A stretch of DNA of 64,000 nt from Lysobacter silvisoli (GTDB taxonomy: Bacteria > Pseudomonadota > Gammaproteobacteria > Xanthomonadales > Xanthomonadaceae): assembly GCF_003382365.1 (NCBI RefSeq), contig NZ_QTSU01000003.1, positions 124,001 through 188,000 of the forward strand. Reading direction: 5' to 3'. The notes under the pieces are model-generated. The model had not been told where the DNA came from and searched no databases. It saw only the letters and a list, made by a program, of their open reading frames with translations. Made by a program: the position numbers and the translations under genes. Shown here piece by piece: positions 34,809 through 43,895 of this stretch. Position 1 is the first letter of the stretch, and each line of letters opens with the position of its first letter.

Positions 34809-35729
34809 TCAGGCCTCGATGTGGGTGTTCGACGACGGCGGCGGCGTGGGGGCGGCTTCGTCGCCGAAGGTGTCGCGCCAGGCCAGATAGCTGCCGCCGA
34901 CCAGCACCACCAGCACCGCTGAACCGAAGGCGGCGTAGACCAGCAGCGACAGGATCGCGCCCAGCGCCGGGTGGATCAGCGCGCCGATCACACCGACCAG
35001 CAAACCCACCAGCGCTACCACCAGCGTGCCCGCCAGCATACCGGCCACGAACAGGCCGCTGGCCAGCAGGTTGGCGGCGATGTTGGACACCGACGCGCGC
35101 AGCGCCGCCTTCAGCGAATCGCCCACGCCCAGGTGCGAGAACAGGATCAGCGGAACGCAGAACAGCAGCAGCGCGTAGCTGAAATAATTGAACAGCAATT
35201 GCACCAGCATCATCAGCAGCGGATGCTGCGGCTCGGGCATCACCGGCACCGCGCCGTTCATGGCGTTGCGCATGGCGGTCATGTGGTTGGACCAGTAATC
35301 GTCGCCGGCCAGCACCGCCACCAGGGCCACGCCGATGGCCGCCAGCGCGATCTGGATCGCGCCCAGCAGCGCCAGCGGGCCGGCCTTGCGCGTGCGCAGC
35401 GGCGCGAACAGGTCGCGCGCGCGCACCGGACGGCCGGCTTCGGCCTCGCGGATCACGTGCATCAGCCCGCCCAGCAGGATCGGGAACACGAACACCAGCA
35501 TCAGGAACAGCGCCGCCACCACCGGGAACAGCTGCTTGGGATCGGGCGCGGCGCCCTCGCCCATCGACGCCGCCACCGGCAGCATGAACAGCACCGCCAA
35601 CGCGTACAGGGTGATGATGAACAGCAAGGCCGCGCCGAACACCGCGCGCGGATTGCGCGCGCCGATGTTGATCGCCTGCACGAACCACTGCACGCCCTGA
35701 GCGAGCGGCACCTTGCGAAGCTGGGTCAT
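34809..35729 (-). CDS. BPSS1780-family integral membrane protein
   Basis: The 306-residue protein starts MTQLRKVPLAQGVQWFVQAINIGARNPRAVF, the N-terminal signature of the BPSS1780 family, and has six hydrophobic segments in pairs with a helical loop rich in Gly and Pro between helices 2 and 3. The last about 15 residues are Pro/Ser-rich. The function of the family is unknown. It lies 77 nt downstream of the amidotransferase gene on the same strand, so they may form an operon. Confidence 0.88.
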   Translation of the reverse strand: MTQLRKVPLAQGVQWFVQAINIGARNPRAVFGAALLFIITLYALAVLFMLPVAASMGEGAAPDPKQLFPVVAALFLMLVFVFPILLGGLMHVIREAEAGRPVRARDLFAPLRTRKAGPLALLGAIQIALAAIGVALVAVLAGDDYWSNHMTAMRNAMNGAVPVMPEPQHPLLMMLVQLLFNYFSYALLLFCVPLILFSHLGVGDSLKAALRASVSNIAANLLASGLFVAGMLAGTLVVALVGLLVGVIGALIHPALGAILSLLVYAAFGSAVLVVLVGGSYLAWRDTFGDEAAPTPPPSSNTHIEA

Positions 35730-35806
35730 CCGATCCGTTCCTCTGTCTGCCTGCGGCTCCCGGCCGCATGGCGTTATCTGCTGTTGCGTTTGCAACGTCC
35801 CTGGCG

Positions 35807-36535
35807 TCAGCGGCCGTGCAGGCCGCGCGCGTGGTGGACGAAGCGCCGCAGCACGCGGCGCGCGTGCGGCGTGGCGGCGATGTCGCCGACGATGGTCTTG
35901 GGGCAACGGCCTTCGTTGCGCAGCGCGTCCTGGCGCGCGCGCACGTAACCGCGCATGTGCGTGGCGCTGAATTCGGGATGGAACTGCACGCCCCAGGCGC
36001 GATCGCCCCAACGGAAGGCGTGACAGGCGTCGTGCACCGAGCGCGCGAGCACGGTCGCGCCGTCGGGCGCGCGCAGCACGGTCTGCAGGTGCGTGGCCTG
36101 GGCGCCGAAGCGTGGCGGCAGCCCGGCGAACAACGGGTCGCTGCCGGCGGTGTCGTGCAGTTCCAGCGCCACCGTGCCCATCTCGCGGCCCTGCGGATGA
36201 TCGCCGACCTCGCCGCCCAGCGCATGCGCGAGCAATTGGTGGCCGTAGCAGATGCCCAGCAGCGGCATGCCCGCGTGCGCGGCCTCGCGCAGCCACGCCG
36301 CGCTGCGCTCGCTCCACTCGGCGCGGTCGGTGACCATGGCGCCGGAGCCGGTGACGATGGTGCCGGCGAAGCCCTCGCGCGAGGGCAGCGCCTGACCGGC
36401 CTCGACGTTGACCGTCACCGCCTGGTCGCGCTCCAGCCCGGCGGCCACACGGATCCAATGCGGAAAGCCGCGATGGCGGCGCATCGAGGCCACCGGCTGA
36501 CCGGTCTCGAGGATCAAGAAGGGGGCGCTGTTCAT
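35807..36535 (-). CDS. class I glutamine amidotransferase (GuaA-like domain)
   Basis: This 242-residue protein is a stand-alone class I GATase. The nucleophile elbow GICYGHQ places Cys at 96, and the His/Glu pair is in GVQFHPEF (His-186, Glu-188). The oxyanion segment is TGSGAMV. No synthetase domain is fused, so it either hydrolyses gamma-glutamyl compounds or serves a separate partner. Its ATG overlaps the stop of the ATPase gene by 4 nt (36532-36535), which ties it to that gene. GMP synthase-like and gamma-Glu-GABA hydrolase-like activities are both possible. Confidence 0.92.
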   Translation of the reverse strand: MNSAPFLILETGQPVASMRRHRGFPHWIRVAAGLERDQAVTVNVEAGQALPSREGFAGTIVTGSGAMVTDRAEWSERSAAWLREAAHAGMPLLGICYGHQLLAHALGGEVGDHPQGREMGTVALELHDTAGSDPLFAGLPPRFGAQATHLQTVLRAPDGATVLARSVHDACHAFRWGDRAWGVQFHPEFSATHMRGYVRARQDALRNEGRCPKTIVGDIAATPHARRVLRRFVHHARGLHGR

Positions 36536-38364
36536 TCCTGCGGGGGCAATACCGACACGACTTCCGGAATTGTAGTCAATCCCAGCGCGACCTTTTCGGC
36601 CGCGGCCGCGCGCAGCGAACGCACGCCCTCGGCGGCGGCGGCGCGGTTGAACGCGGCCAGGTCCAGGTCGGGGCGGATCATCCGGCGCAGGCCGGGGGTG
36701 ATCGGCAGCAGTTCGTAGAGGCCGACCCGGCCCAGGTAGCCGGTGCGACGGCATTCCAGGCAGCCCACCGGCGCCTGCGGCGCGGCCGGCGCCGGCGGCG
36801 CCTGGCCCGGGCCCAGCAGCGAGGCCCAGTCGCCCTCGCTGAGCTGGGTCGGCCGCTTGCAGTGCCGGCACAGGGTGCGCACCAGGCGCTGCGCGAGCAC
36901 GCCGTTGAGGGTGGACGCGACCAGGTAGTGCGGAACGCCCAGGTCGAGCAGGCGGGTGATCGCCGATGCCGCGTCGTTGGTGTGCAGGGTCGACAGCACC
37001 AGGTGGCCGGTCAGCGCGGCCTGCACCGCCATCTGCGCGGTCTCCAGGTCGCGGATCTCGCCGATCATGATGATGTCCGGGTCCTGGCGCAGCAGGGTGC
37101 GCACGCCGCTGGCGAAATCCAGATCGATCGCCGGCTGCACCTGCATCTGGTTGAACTCGGGCGCGATCATTTCGATCGGGTCCTCGACGCTGCACACGTT
37201 CACGTCCGGCGTGGCCAGCTGCTTGAGCGTGGAATACAGCGTGGTGGTCTTGCCCGAACCGGTGGGGCCGGTGACCAGGACGATGCCGTGCGGGCGCTGC
37301 ACCAGGTCGTTCCAGCCATCGGCTTCGCGCGCGCTGAAACCGAGCTGGTCGATGGATTTGAGCGCGGTGTCCGGGTCGAACAGGCGCGCCACGCATTTCT
37401 CGCCGAAGGCGGTGGGCATGGTCGACAGGCGCATTTCGACCTCGCGCCCGCCCGGCGAGCGGGTCTTGATGCGGCCGTCCTGCGGGCGCCGGCGCTCGGC
37501 CAGGTCCATGCGCCCCAGCACCTTGATCCGGCTGACCACGGCATTCATCACCGGCGGCGGCATCTCGAACACTTTGTGCATCACGCCGTCGATGCGGAAA
37601 CGCACCCGGCCGATGTCGCGGCGCGGCTCCAGGTGGATGTCGGAGGCGCGTTGCTCGTTGGCGTACTGCAGCAACCAGTCGACGATGTGGACGATGTGGT
37701 GGTCGTCGGCGCCGACCTCGCCGACCCGGCCCAGTTCGACCAGCTGTTCGAAGCTGGGCATGCCGGCGGCGTGCTCGCGGTTGCCGTCGCGGGCGCCGCG
37801 CACCGAGCGGGTGACGCCGAAGAACTCCATGGTGTAGCGGTGCAGGTCCAGCGGATTGACCACCGCCAGCTCGATCTCGCGCCGGGTCAGGTGGCGCACG
37901 TCGGGCAGCCAGTCCAGGTCCAGCGGCTCGCTGGTGGCGATCAGCACGCGGTCGGCGTTCACCGCCAGCGGCAGGATGCGGTGGCGGCGCGCATAGGCGT
38001 GCGAGACCACCGCGGCGGCCGCGGGCACGTCCACCCGGGTCGGGTCGATGCGCAGGTAGCGCAGGCCGGTGACGCCGGCCAGCCATTCGGTCAGCCGCTC
38101 CAGGCCCAGTTCGGTGCCCGGCGCCTGGCCGGCGAGCTTGAGGTTGGCGATCAGCACCAGCGGGTGCACGTCGCTGGCATGGCGGGCACCGGCGGGCAGC
38201 TGCACGCGCTTGACGTCGGCCGGGCCGATCAGCCCGTCCTGGGCCAGGGCCGCGGCCACCCGCTCCAGGCTCAGCCGGCCCGGCGGCAGGCGCTGCGCGC
38301 CCGGGGCCGGTTCGGCGCCTGGCCGTGGTTGCCGCTGCGTCGCGTCCCCGTACGTACCGTTCAC
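36532..38364 (-). CDS. GspE/PilB-family secretion ATPase, orphan
   Basis: This 610-residue protein has an N-terminal domain with the pattern of GspE/PilB N domains (about 30-190), then the ATPase core. Walker A is GPTGSGKT at 366-373, the Asp box is around VEDPIE, Walker [14 protein letters not shown] at 430-442 and the His box STLHTNDA. A four-cysteine zinc site is formed by CRHC (499-502) and CLEC (535-538). The start is a GTG at 38364 with GGAG 8 nt upstream; the open frame further upstream is shadow of glyQ. No other secretion or pilus gene is next to it. It is divergent from glyQ with 78 nt between starts. Confidence 0.92.
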   Translation of the reverse strand: MNGTYGDATQRQPRPGAEPAPGAQRLPPGRLSLERVAAALAQDGLIGPADVKRVQLPAGARHASDVHPLVLIANLKLAGQAPGTELGLERLTEWLAGVTGLRYLRIDPTRVDVPAAAAVVSHAYARRHRILPLAVNADRVLIATSEPLDLDWLPDVRHLTRREIELAVVNPLDLHRYTMEFFGVTRSVRGARDGNREHAAGMPSFEQLVELGRVGEVGADDHHIVHIVDWLLQYANEQRASDIHLEPRRDIGRVRFRIDGVMHKVFEMPPPVMNAVVSRIKVLGRMDLAERRRPQDGRIKTRSPGGREVEMRLSTMPTAFGEKCVARLFDPDTALKSIDQLGFSAREADGWNDLVQRPHGIVLVTGPTGSGKTTTLYSTLKQLATPDVNVCSVEDPIEMIAPEFNQMQVQPAIDLDFASGVRTLLRQDPDIIMIGEIRDLETAQMAVQAALTGHLVLSTLHTNDAASAITRLLDLGVPHYLVASTLNGVLAQRLVRTLCRHCKRPTQLSEGDWASLLGPGQAPPAPAAPQAPVGCLECRRTGYLGRVGLYELLPITPGLRRMIRPDLDLAAFNRAAAAEGVRSLRAAAAEKVALGLTTIPEVVSVLPPQE

Positions 38365-38442
38365 CAGAACCGCTCCTGCCTGCTCAGACACCGTGGGGGC
38401 GGCCGCTATACTAGCGCGCCCCGCGTAACGCACTCTTTGAAC

Positions 38443-39384
38443 ATGTCTGCGAATTCGCCCACGATCGCCGCCGCTGCGCCGACGTTCCAACAGCTGATCC
38501 AGCGCCTGAACGCCTACTGGGCCGAGCAGGGTTGCGTGCTGATCCAGCCGCTGGACCTGGAAGTCGGCGCCGGCACCTTCCACCCGGCGACCTTCCTGCG
38601 CGCGCTGGGTCCGGAGCCGTGGAACGCGGCCTACGTGCAGCCCTGCCGCCGTCCCACCGACGGCCGCTACGGCGAAAACCCCAACCGCCTGCAGCGCTAC
38701 TACCAGTACCAGGTGGCGATGAAGCCCAGCCCCGACAACATCGTCGAGCTGTACTTCGACTCGCTCAAGGCGCTGGGCGTGGACCCGCTGGTGCACGACC
38801 TGCGCCTGGTCGAAGACAACTGGGAGTCGCCCACGCTGGGCGCCTGGGGCCTGGGCTGGGAGGTCTGGCTCAACGGCATGGAAGTGACCCAGTTCACTTA
38901 TTTCCAGCAGGCCGGCGGCCTGGAGTGCAAGCCGGTGCTCGGCGAGATCACTTACGGCCTCGAGCGCCTGTGCATGTACCTGCAGAACGTGGACAACGTG
39001 TTCGACCTGGTCTGGACCTACGGGCCGGACGGCACCCCGGTGACCTACCGCGACGTCTACCACCAGAACGAAGTCGAGCAGAGCGCCTACAACTTCGAGC
39101 ACGCCGACGTGGCCGAACTGTTCCACCGCTTCGATGCTTGCGAGCGCGAGGCGCTGAAGCTGATCGAACTGGGCCTGCCGCTGCCGGCCTACGACCAGGT
39201 CTGCAAGGCCAGCCACTCCTTCAACCTGCTCGACGCGCGCCGCGCGATCAGCGTGACCGAACGCCAGCGCTACATCCTGCGCGTGCGCCGCATCGCCCAG
39301 GGCGTGGCCGAGGCCTACTACGCGCAACGCGAAAAACTCGGCTTCCCCGGCCTCAAGCGCGACGCCGCGCAGGAGGCCGCGTGA
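38443..39384 (+). CDS. glyQ: glycine--tRNA ligase alpha subunit
   Basis: The 313-residue subunit begins its conserved part with [46 protein letters not shown] and continues with [25 protein letters not shown], both diagnostic of the class II alpha subunit of tetrameric GlyRS. It holds the aminoacylation catalytic core. The stop TGA shares its last base with the glyS ATG (TGATG), so the subunits are made in balance. Confidence 0.98.
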   Translation: MSANSPTIAAAAPTFQQLIQRLNAYWAEQGCVLIQPLDLEVGAGTFHPATFLRALGPEPWNAAYVQPCRRPTDGRYGENPNRLQRYYQYQVAMKPSPDNIVELYFDSLKALGVDPLVHDLRLVEDNWESPTLGAWGLGWEVWLNGMEVTQFTYFQQAGGLECKPVLGEITYGLERLCMYLQNVDNVFDLVWTYGPDGTPVTYRDVYHQNEVEQSAYNFEHADVAELFHRFDACEREALKLIELGLPLPAYDQVCKASHSFNLLDARRAISVTERQRYILRVRRIAQGVAEAYYAQREKLGFPGLKRDAAQEAA

Positions 39385-41594
39385 TGTCCGCCGCCATGCA
39401 GCCGCTGCTGATCGAACTGGGCACCGAGGAACTGCCGGTCAAAGCCCTGCCCGGCCTGGCGCAGGCCTTCTTCGACGGCGTGATCGACGGCCTGTCCAGG
39501 CGCGGCATCGGCTTCGACCGCGACGGTGCCAAGCCGCTGTACACCCCGCGCCGCCTGGCCGTGCTGCTCAAGGGCGTGGCCGTGGAGCAGCCCGAGCAGA
39601 AGTCCGAAGTGCTGGGCCCCTACCTCAACATCGCCCTGGACGCCGACGGTCAGCCGACCAAGGCGCTGCAGGGTTTCGCGGCCAAGGCCGGCATCGACTG
39701 GAGCGCATTGGAGAAGACCAGCGACGCCAAGGGCGAGCGTTTCGTGCACCGCGCGGTCAAGCCCGGCGCGCGCACCGCCGAGCTGCTGCAGGAGGTGATC
39801 GCCGAGGCCCTCGCCGCCATGCCCATCCCCAAGCCCATGCGCTGGGGCGCGCACGAGTACGGCTTCGCCCGTCCCGCGCATTGGCTGGTGGTGCTGCTGG
39901 GCAAGGACGTGGTCGACGCCCAGGTGCTGGGCGTGCGCAGCGACCGCATGAGCCGCGGCCACCGTTTCATGCACGACAAGTCGGTGTGGTTCAGCGCGCC
40001 GGAGGACTACGTCGAGTTCCTGCGCGGGGCCAAGGTGCTGGTCGATCCGGACGAGCGCCGCGAGCGCATCGTGCAGGAAGTGACCGCCGCAGCCGTCGCC
40101 GCCGGCGGCGTGGCGCGCATCGACGAGGGCATCCTGGAAGAGGTCAACGGCCTGGTCGAATGGCCCAAGGCCGTGGCCTGCGGCTTCGAGCACGAGTTCC
40201 TGGCCGTGCCGCAGGAAGCGCTGATCGCGACCATGGAAGCCAACCAGAAATTCTTCCCGGTGCTGGACGCGGCCGGCAAGCTCAGCGAGCGCTTCGTCGG
40301 CATCGCCAACATCGAGAGCCGCGACGAGGCCGAGGTGCGCAAGGGCTACGAGCGCGTGATCCGTCCGCGCTTCGCCGACGCCAAGTTCTTCTTCGTCGAA
40401 GACATGAAGCAGGGCCTGGCCTCGATGGGCGACGGCCTGAAGACGGTGAAGTACCAGGACAAGCTGGGCAGCGTGGCCGACAAGGTCGGCCGGGTGACCG
40501 CGCTGGCGCAGGACGTGGCGCAGCGCATCGGCGTGGACCCCGCGCTGGCGCGCCGCGCCGCCGCGTTGTCCAAGAACGATCTGCAGTCGCGCCTGGTCAA
40601 CGAGTTCCCGGAACTGCAGGGCATCGCCGGCCGCTATTACGCCGCGGTCGAAGGCGAGCCGCTGGAAGTGGCCGCCGCGATCGATGAGGCCTACATGCCG
40701 CGCAATGCCGGCGACGGCATCGCGCCCTCGCCGCTGGGCCGCGCCGTGGCCATCGCCGAGCGCCTGGACACCCTGGCCGGCGCCTTCGCCGCGGGCCTCA
40801 AGCCCAGCGGCAACAAGGACCCCTTCGCCCTGCGCCGCAATGCGCTGGGTCTGGTGCGCACCATCATCGGCGGCGAGCTGGAATTGGATCTGCCGGCACT
40901 GATCGGCACCGCGCTGCGCGATGCGCAGTGGCAGATCAATGCGGTGGCCACGCTGGAAGCGTCGAACAAGAAGGGCGGCGCGCAAGTCGCCGGCCCGGCC
41001 TACGACGGCATCCAGCGCGACGAGCGCGGCCGCCTGCTCGCGTTCGCCGAGAACCAGCAGCGCGAGGTCTCCGCCGAGGAAGTGCAGGAACTGGTCGGCT
41101 TCGTGCTCGACCGCCTGCGCAGCTACTGCCTGGAGCAGAACGTGCCGGTACAGCAGTTCGAAGCCGTGGCCGCGCTGCGCCCGGCCTCGCTGCTGGACTT
41201 CGATCGCCGCTTGCGCGCGATCGCCGAATTCGCCCAACTGCCCGAGGCCCAGGCCCTGGCCGCGGCCAACAAGCGCATCCGCAACATCCTGAAGAAGGTC
41301 GAAGGCGAACTGCCCACGGCCATCGATCCGGCGCTGTTCGCGGTGGATGCCGAGCGCGAGCTGGCTTCGGCGGTGGAGGCCGCGGTGGCCGACACCGACC
41401 CGCTGCTCGCGCAGCGCGACTACGTCGCCGTGCTCGGCCGCCTGGCGCGGCTGCGCCCGCAGGTGGACGCGTTCTTCGACGGCGTGATGGTCAACGTGGA
41501 CGATGCGGCCGTGCGCAACAATCGGTTGGCATTGCTCAAGCGCCTGTCGGATCGCCTGGGCAGCGTGGCGGCGATCGAGCATTTGTCGATTTGA
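39384..41594 (+). CDS. glyS: glycine--tRNA ligase beta subunit
   Basis: This 736-residue subunit starts PLLIELGTEELPVKALPGLAQAF, the usual GlyS N-terminus, and ends in a helical anticodon-binding-like region. Conserved features are VEWPKAVACGFEHEFLAVPQEALIATMEANQKFFPV and FFVEDMKQGL. E. coli GlyS is 689 residues; here about 45 extra residues sit near KKGGAQVAGPAYDGIQRDERG in the C-terminal half. It binds tRNA and is essential together with glyQ. A CCCCCTTT-type repeat follows. Confidence 0.97.
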   Translation: MSAAMQPLLIELGTEELPVKALPGLAQAFFDGVIDGLSRRGIGFDRDGAKPLYTPRRLAVLLKGVAVEQPEQKSEVLGPYLNIALDADGQPTKALQGFAAKAGIDWSALEKTSDAKGERFVHRAVKPGARTAELLQEVIAEALAAMPIPKPMRWGAHEYGFARPAHWLVVLLGKDVVDAQVLGVRSDRMSRGHRFMHDKSVWFSAPEDYVEFLRGAKVLVDPDERRERIVQEVTAAAVAAGGVARIDEGILEEVNGLVEWPKAVACGFEHEFLAVPQEALIATMEANQKFFPVLDAAGKLSERFVGIANIESRDEAEVRKGYERVIRPRFADAKFFFVEDMKQGLASMGDGLKTVKYQDKLGSVADKVGRVTALAQDVAQRIGVDPALARRAAALSKNDLQSRLVNEFPELQGIAGRYYAAVEGEPLEVAAAIDEAYMPRNAGDGIAPSPLGRAVAIAERLDTLAGAFAAGLKPSGNKDPFALRRNALGLVRTIIGGELELDLPALIGTALRDAQWQINAVATLEASNKKGGAQVAGPAYDGIQRDERGRLLAFAENQQREVSAEEVQELVGFVLDRLRSYCLEQNVPVQQFEAVAALRPASLLDFDRRLRAIAEFAQLPEAQALAAANKRIRNILKKVEGELPTAIDPALFAVDAERELASAVEAAVADTDPLLAQRDYVAVLGRLARLRPQVDAFFDGVMVNVDDAAVRNNRLALLKRLSDRLGSVAAIEHLSI

Positions 41595-41643
41595 CGATGC
41601 GGGCGCTGCGGCGCTTGCGCGGCACGAGCGAACTCCATGGATT

Positions 41644-41764
41644 GCCCCCTTTGAAAAAGGGGGCTGCGGGCGCGCAGCGCACGCGGGGGATTTGCTCTTG
41701 CCTTTGCTGTTGCTTGCTCTAACGCTCAAAAGCAAATCCCCCCTACCGCCCAAAAAAGGGGGGA
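41644..41764. repeat. CCCCCTTT element with long inverted arms
   Basis: The module CCCCCTTTGAAAAAGGGGG is followed by GGGGGATTTGCT (41685-41696) and, inverted, AGCAAATCCCCC (41731-41742), then a second C/G hairpin. The core GCTCTTGCCTTTGCTGTTGC matches the tails of the composite elements. It fills the 296-bp gap between glyS and tamA. Confidence 0.78.
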
Positions 41765-41890
41765 ACAGCATGAGCAAATGGCTGCACACATGCGGTGCCG
41801 CTCTCCACAACACATCACGCGCGCTTAACGTCGCGCCCGATCGCCACGTGCGCGCAAGCAAGGCGCGCATTCGTTGGTTATCCTGACCGC

Positions 41891-43840
41891 ATGCCCCCCG
41901 TCCCCCGCCTGATCCTCGCCGCCGCCCTGACCCTTGGAGCCGCCGGCGTGGCCCAGGCGGCCACCTTGACCACGGTGGAGATCCGCGGTCTGGACGAGGC
42001 CATGACCCTCAACGTGCGCACCTCGCTGGCGCTGGTGGACGCGATCGGCAAGGACGTGTCCGGCCGGCGCCTGGCCTACCTGCTGCGCGAGGCCGAGGAC
42101 GAAACCCGCGAAGCGCTGGAGCCGTTCGGCTACTACTCGCCCACGATCAAGGTCGAAGACACCCGCACCGGCGGCAACGGCGCGCGCAACAACGCCGCCA
42201 CCACCGCCGCGCCCACGGATGCGTCGGCCGTACCCGCGGCCGACGCGCCGCCCAGCGCCGCTGCCAGTACCGGCAGCGAGCCCGCGGCGCCGGCCGACAG
42301 CGGCGACCCCAACGCACCGCGCCAGCGCTCCAACGCCAAGGTCGCCGTGGTCATCACCGTCGACAAGGGCGAACCGGTGCGCGTGCGCCGCTCGGATGTG
42401 GCCATCCTCGGCGCCGGCAGCCAGGACCGTTACCTCAAGGAAGACCTGGCCGCGTTCAAGCCCGATGTCGGCGACGTGTTCGACCACGGCCTGTACGAAG
42501 CGGCCAAGACCAAGATCACCCGGCGCCTGGCCGAGCGCGGCTATTTCGACGCCGATTTCAGCTCGCGCCGGGTCGAAGTGACGCGCGCGCAGCGCGCAGC
42601 CGACATCGACCTGGTCTGGACCAGCGGCGAGCGCTACGACATGGGCCCGATCAGCTTCGAGCAGACGCCCAAGCGCATCATCCGCGACAGCCTGCTCGAC
42701 AAGCTGGTGTACTGGGACCAGGGCAGCTATTACCACCAAGGCAAGCTCGACCGCTTCCGCGAATCGCTGGCGCGGCTGGACTACTTCGCCAGCATCGACA
42801 TCGAACCGCAGCCGGAGAACGCGGTGGACGGCGAAGTGCCGGTCAAGGTCACCCTGACCCCGGCCAAGCGCAGCATCTACACCGCAGGCCTGAGCTTCGG
42901 CACCGACAGCGGCGCCGGCGTGCGCATGGGCGTGGAGCGGCGCTACGTCAACGACCGCGGCCACAAGGCGCTGGCGCAGGTGGACTGGGCCGAGAAGCGC
43001 AAGACCGCGACCCTGCAGTACCGCATCCCCGCGTTCGCCTGGCTGGACGGCTGGTACACCTTCAGCGCGCAGATGGCGGACGAACAGACCGACTACATCG
43101 ACAACCGCCGCATCGAAATCGTCGCCAGCCGCAGCGGCCAGGTCGACCGCCATTGGACCGCGACCGCGTCGCTGCACGCGTTGCGCGAGCGCTGGGCCTA
43201 CGTGGCCGACGACGACGGCGACGACACTACGCCGGTGCAATACCGCTACGCCACTTTCACCTACCCCTCGCTGCGCGCCGAGTACGTCGACGCCGACGAT
43301 CGCATCTACCCGCGCGACGCCTTCGGCGCGACCTTCATGATCCGCGGCGGCCTGGAAGGCGCCGGTTCCGATGCCAGCTTCGGCCAGGCCCACGCGACCG
43401 CGCGCTGGTACCGCGGCCTGGGCGCGCGCAGCCGCCTGATCGCACGCGGCGAACTGGGCCATACCTTCACCAACGCGCTGATCGACATGCCGCCCAGCCT
43501 GCGCTTCTTCGCCGGCGGCGACCGCAGCATCCGCGGTTACGCCTGGCGCGAAGTCGGCCCGCGCATCCTGGGCAGCGACGGCAAGCAATACGCGGTGGGC
43601 GCCAAGAACGTGGCCACCGGCAGCATCGAGTTCGAGCAGTATTTCAACGACAGCTGGGGCGCGGCGGTGTTCGTCGACAGCGGCAGCGCTTTCGACGGCA
43701 CGCCCGACTGGCGCACCGGCGTGGGCGTGGGTCTGCGTTGGCGTTCGCCGGTGGGGCCGCTGCGCGTGGACATCGCGCGCGGACTCAACGATCCCGATTC
43801 CGGCTTCCAGTTGTATTTGAACATCGGCGCCGATCTTTGA
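41891..43840 (+). CDS. tamA: outer-membrane translocation and assembly module protein TamA
   Basis: The 649-residue Omp85-family protein has a signal peptide (LILAAALTLGAAGVAQA), three POTRA domains (the first about 22-85, the others in 146-325) and a C-terminal 16-strand barrel from about 330. The RGYAWREVGP region near the end is the RGY motif of loop 6. An Ala/Thr/Asp-rich linker of about 60 residues interrupts the region between the first POTRA and the second. The protein ends NIGADL rather than in a terminal aromatic. It acts with TamB in outer-membrane protein or lipid insertion. tamB follows 55 nt downstream. Confidence 0.95.
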   Translation: MPPVPRLILAAALTLGAAGVAQAATLTTVEIRGLDEAMTLNVRTSLALVDAIGKDVSGRRLAYLLREAEDETREALEPFGYYSPTIKVEDTRTGGNGARNNAATTAAPTDASAVPAADAPPSAAASTGSEPAAPADSGDPNAPRQRSNAKVAVVITVDKGEPVRVRRSDVAILGAGSQDRYLKEDLAAFKPDVGDVFDHGLYEAAKTKITRRLAERGYFDADFSSRRVEVTRAQRAADIDLVWTSGERYDMGPISFEQTPKRIIRDSLLDKLVYWDQGSYYHQGKLDRFRESLARLDYFASIDIEPQPENAVDGEVPVKVTLTPAKRSIYTAGLSFGTDSGAGVRMGVERRYVNDRGHKALAQVDWAEKRKTATLQYRIPAFAWLDGWYTFSAQMADEQTDYIDNRRIEIVASRSGQVDRHWTATASLHALRERWAYVADDDGDDTTPVQYRYATFTYPSLRAEYVDADDRIYPRDAFGATFMIRGGLEGAGSDASFGQAHATARWYRGLGARSRLIARGELGHTFTNALIDMPPSLRFFAGGDRSIRGYAWREVGPRILGSDGKQYAVGAKNVATGSIEFEQYFNDSWGAAVFVDSGSAFDGTPDWRTGVGVGLRWRSPVGPLRVDIARGLNDPDSGFQLYLNIGADL

Positions 43841-43895
43841 GCGCAAGCAACACCTGCAGCGCACTCTCTGGCTACACGACGGACCGCACCCGGAC

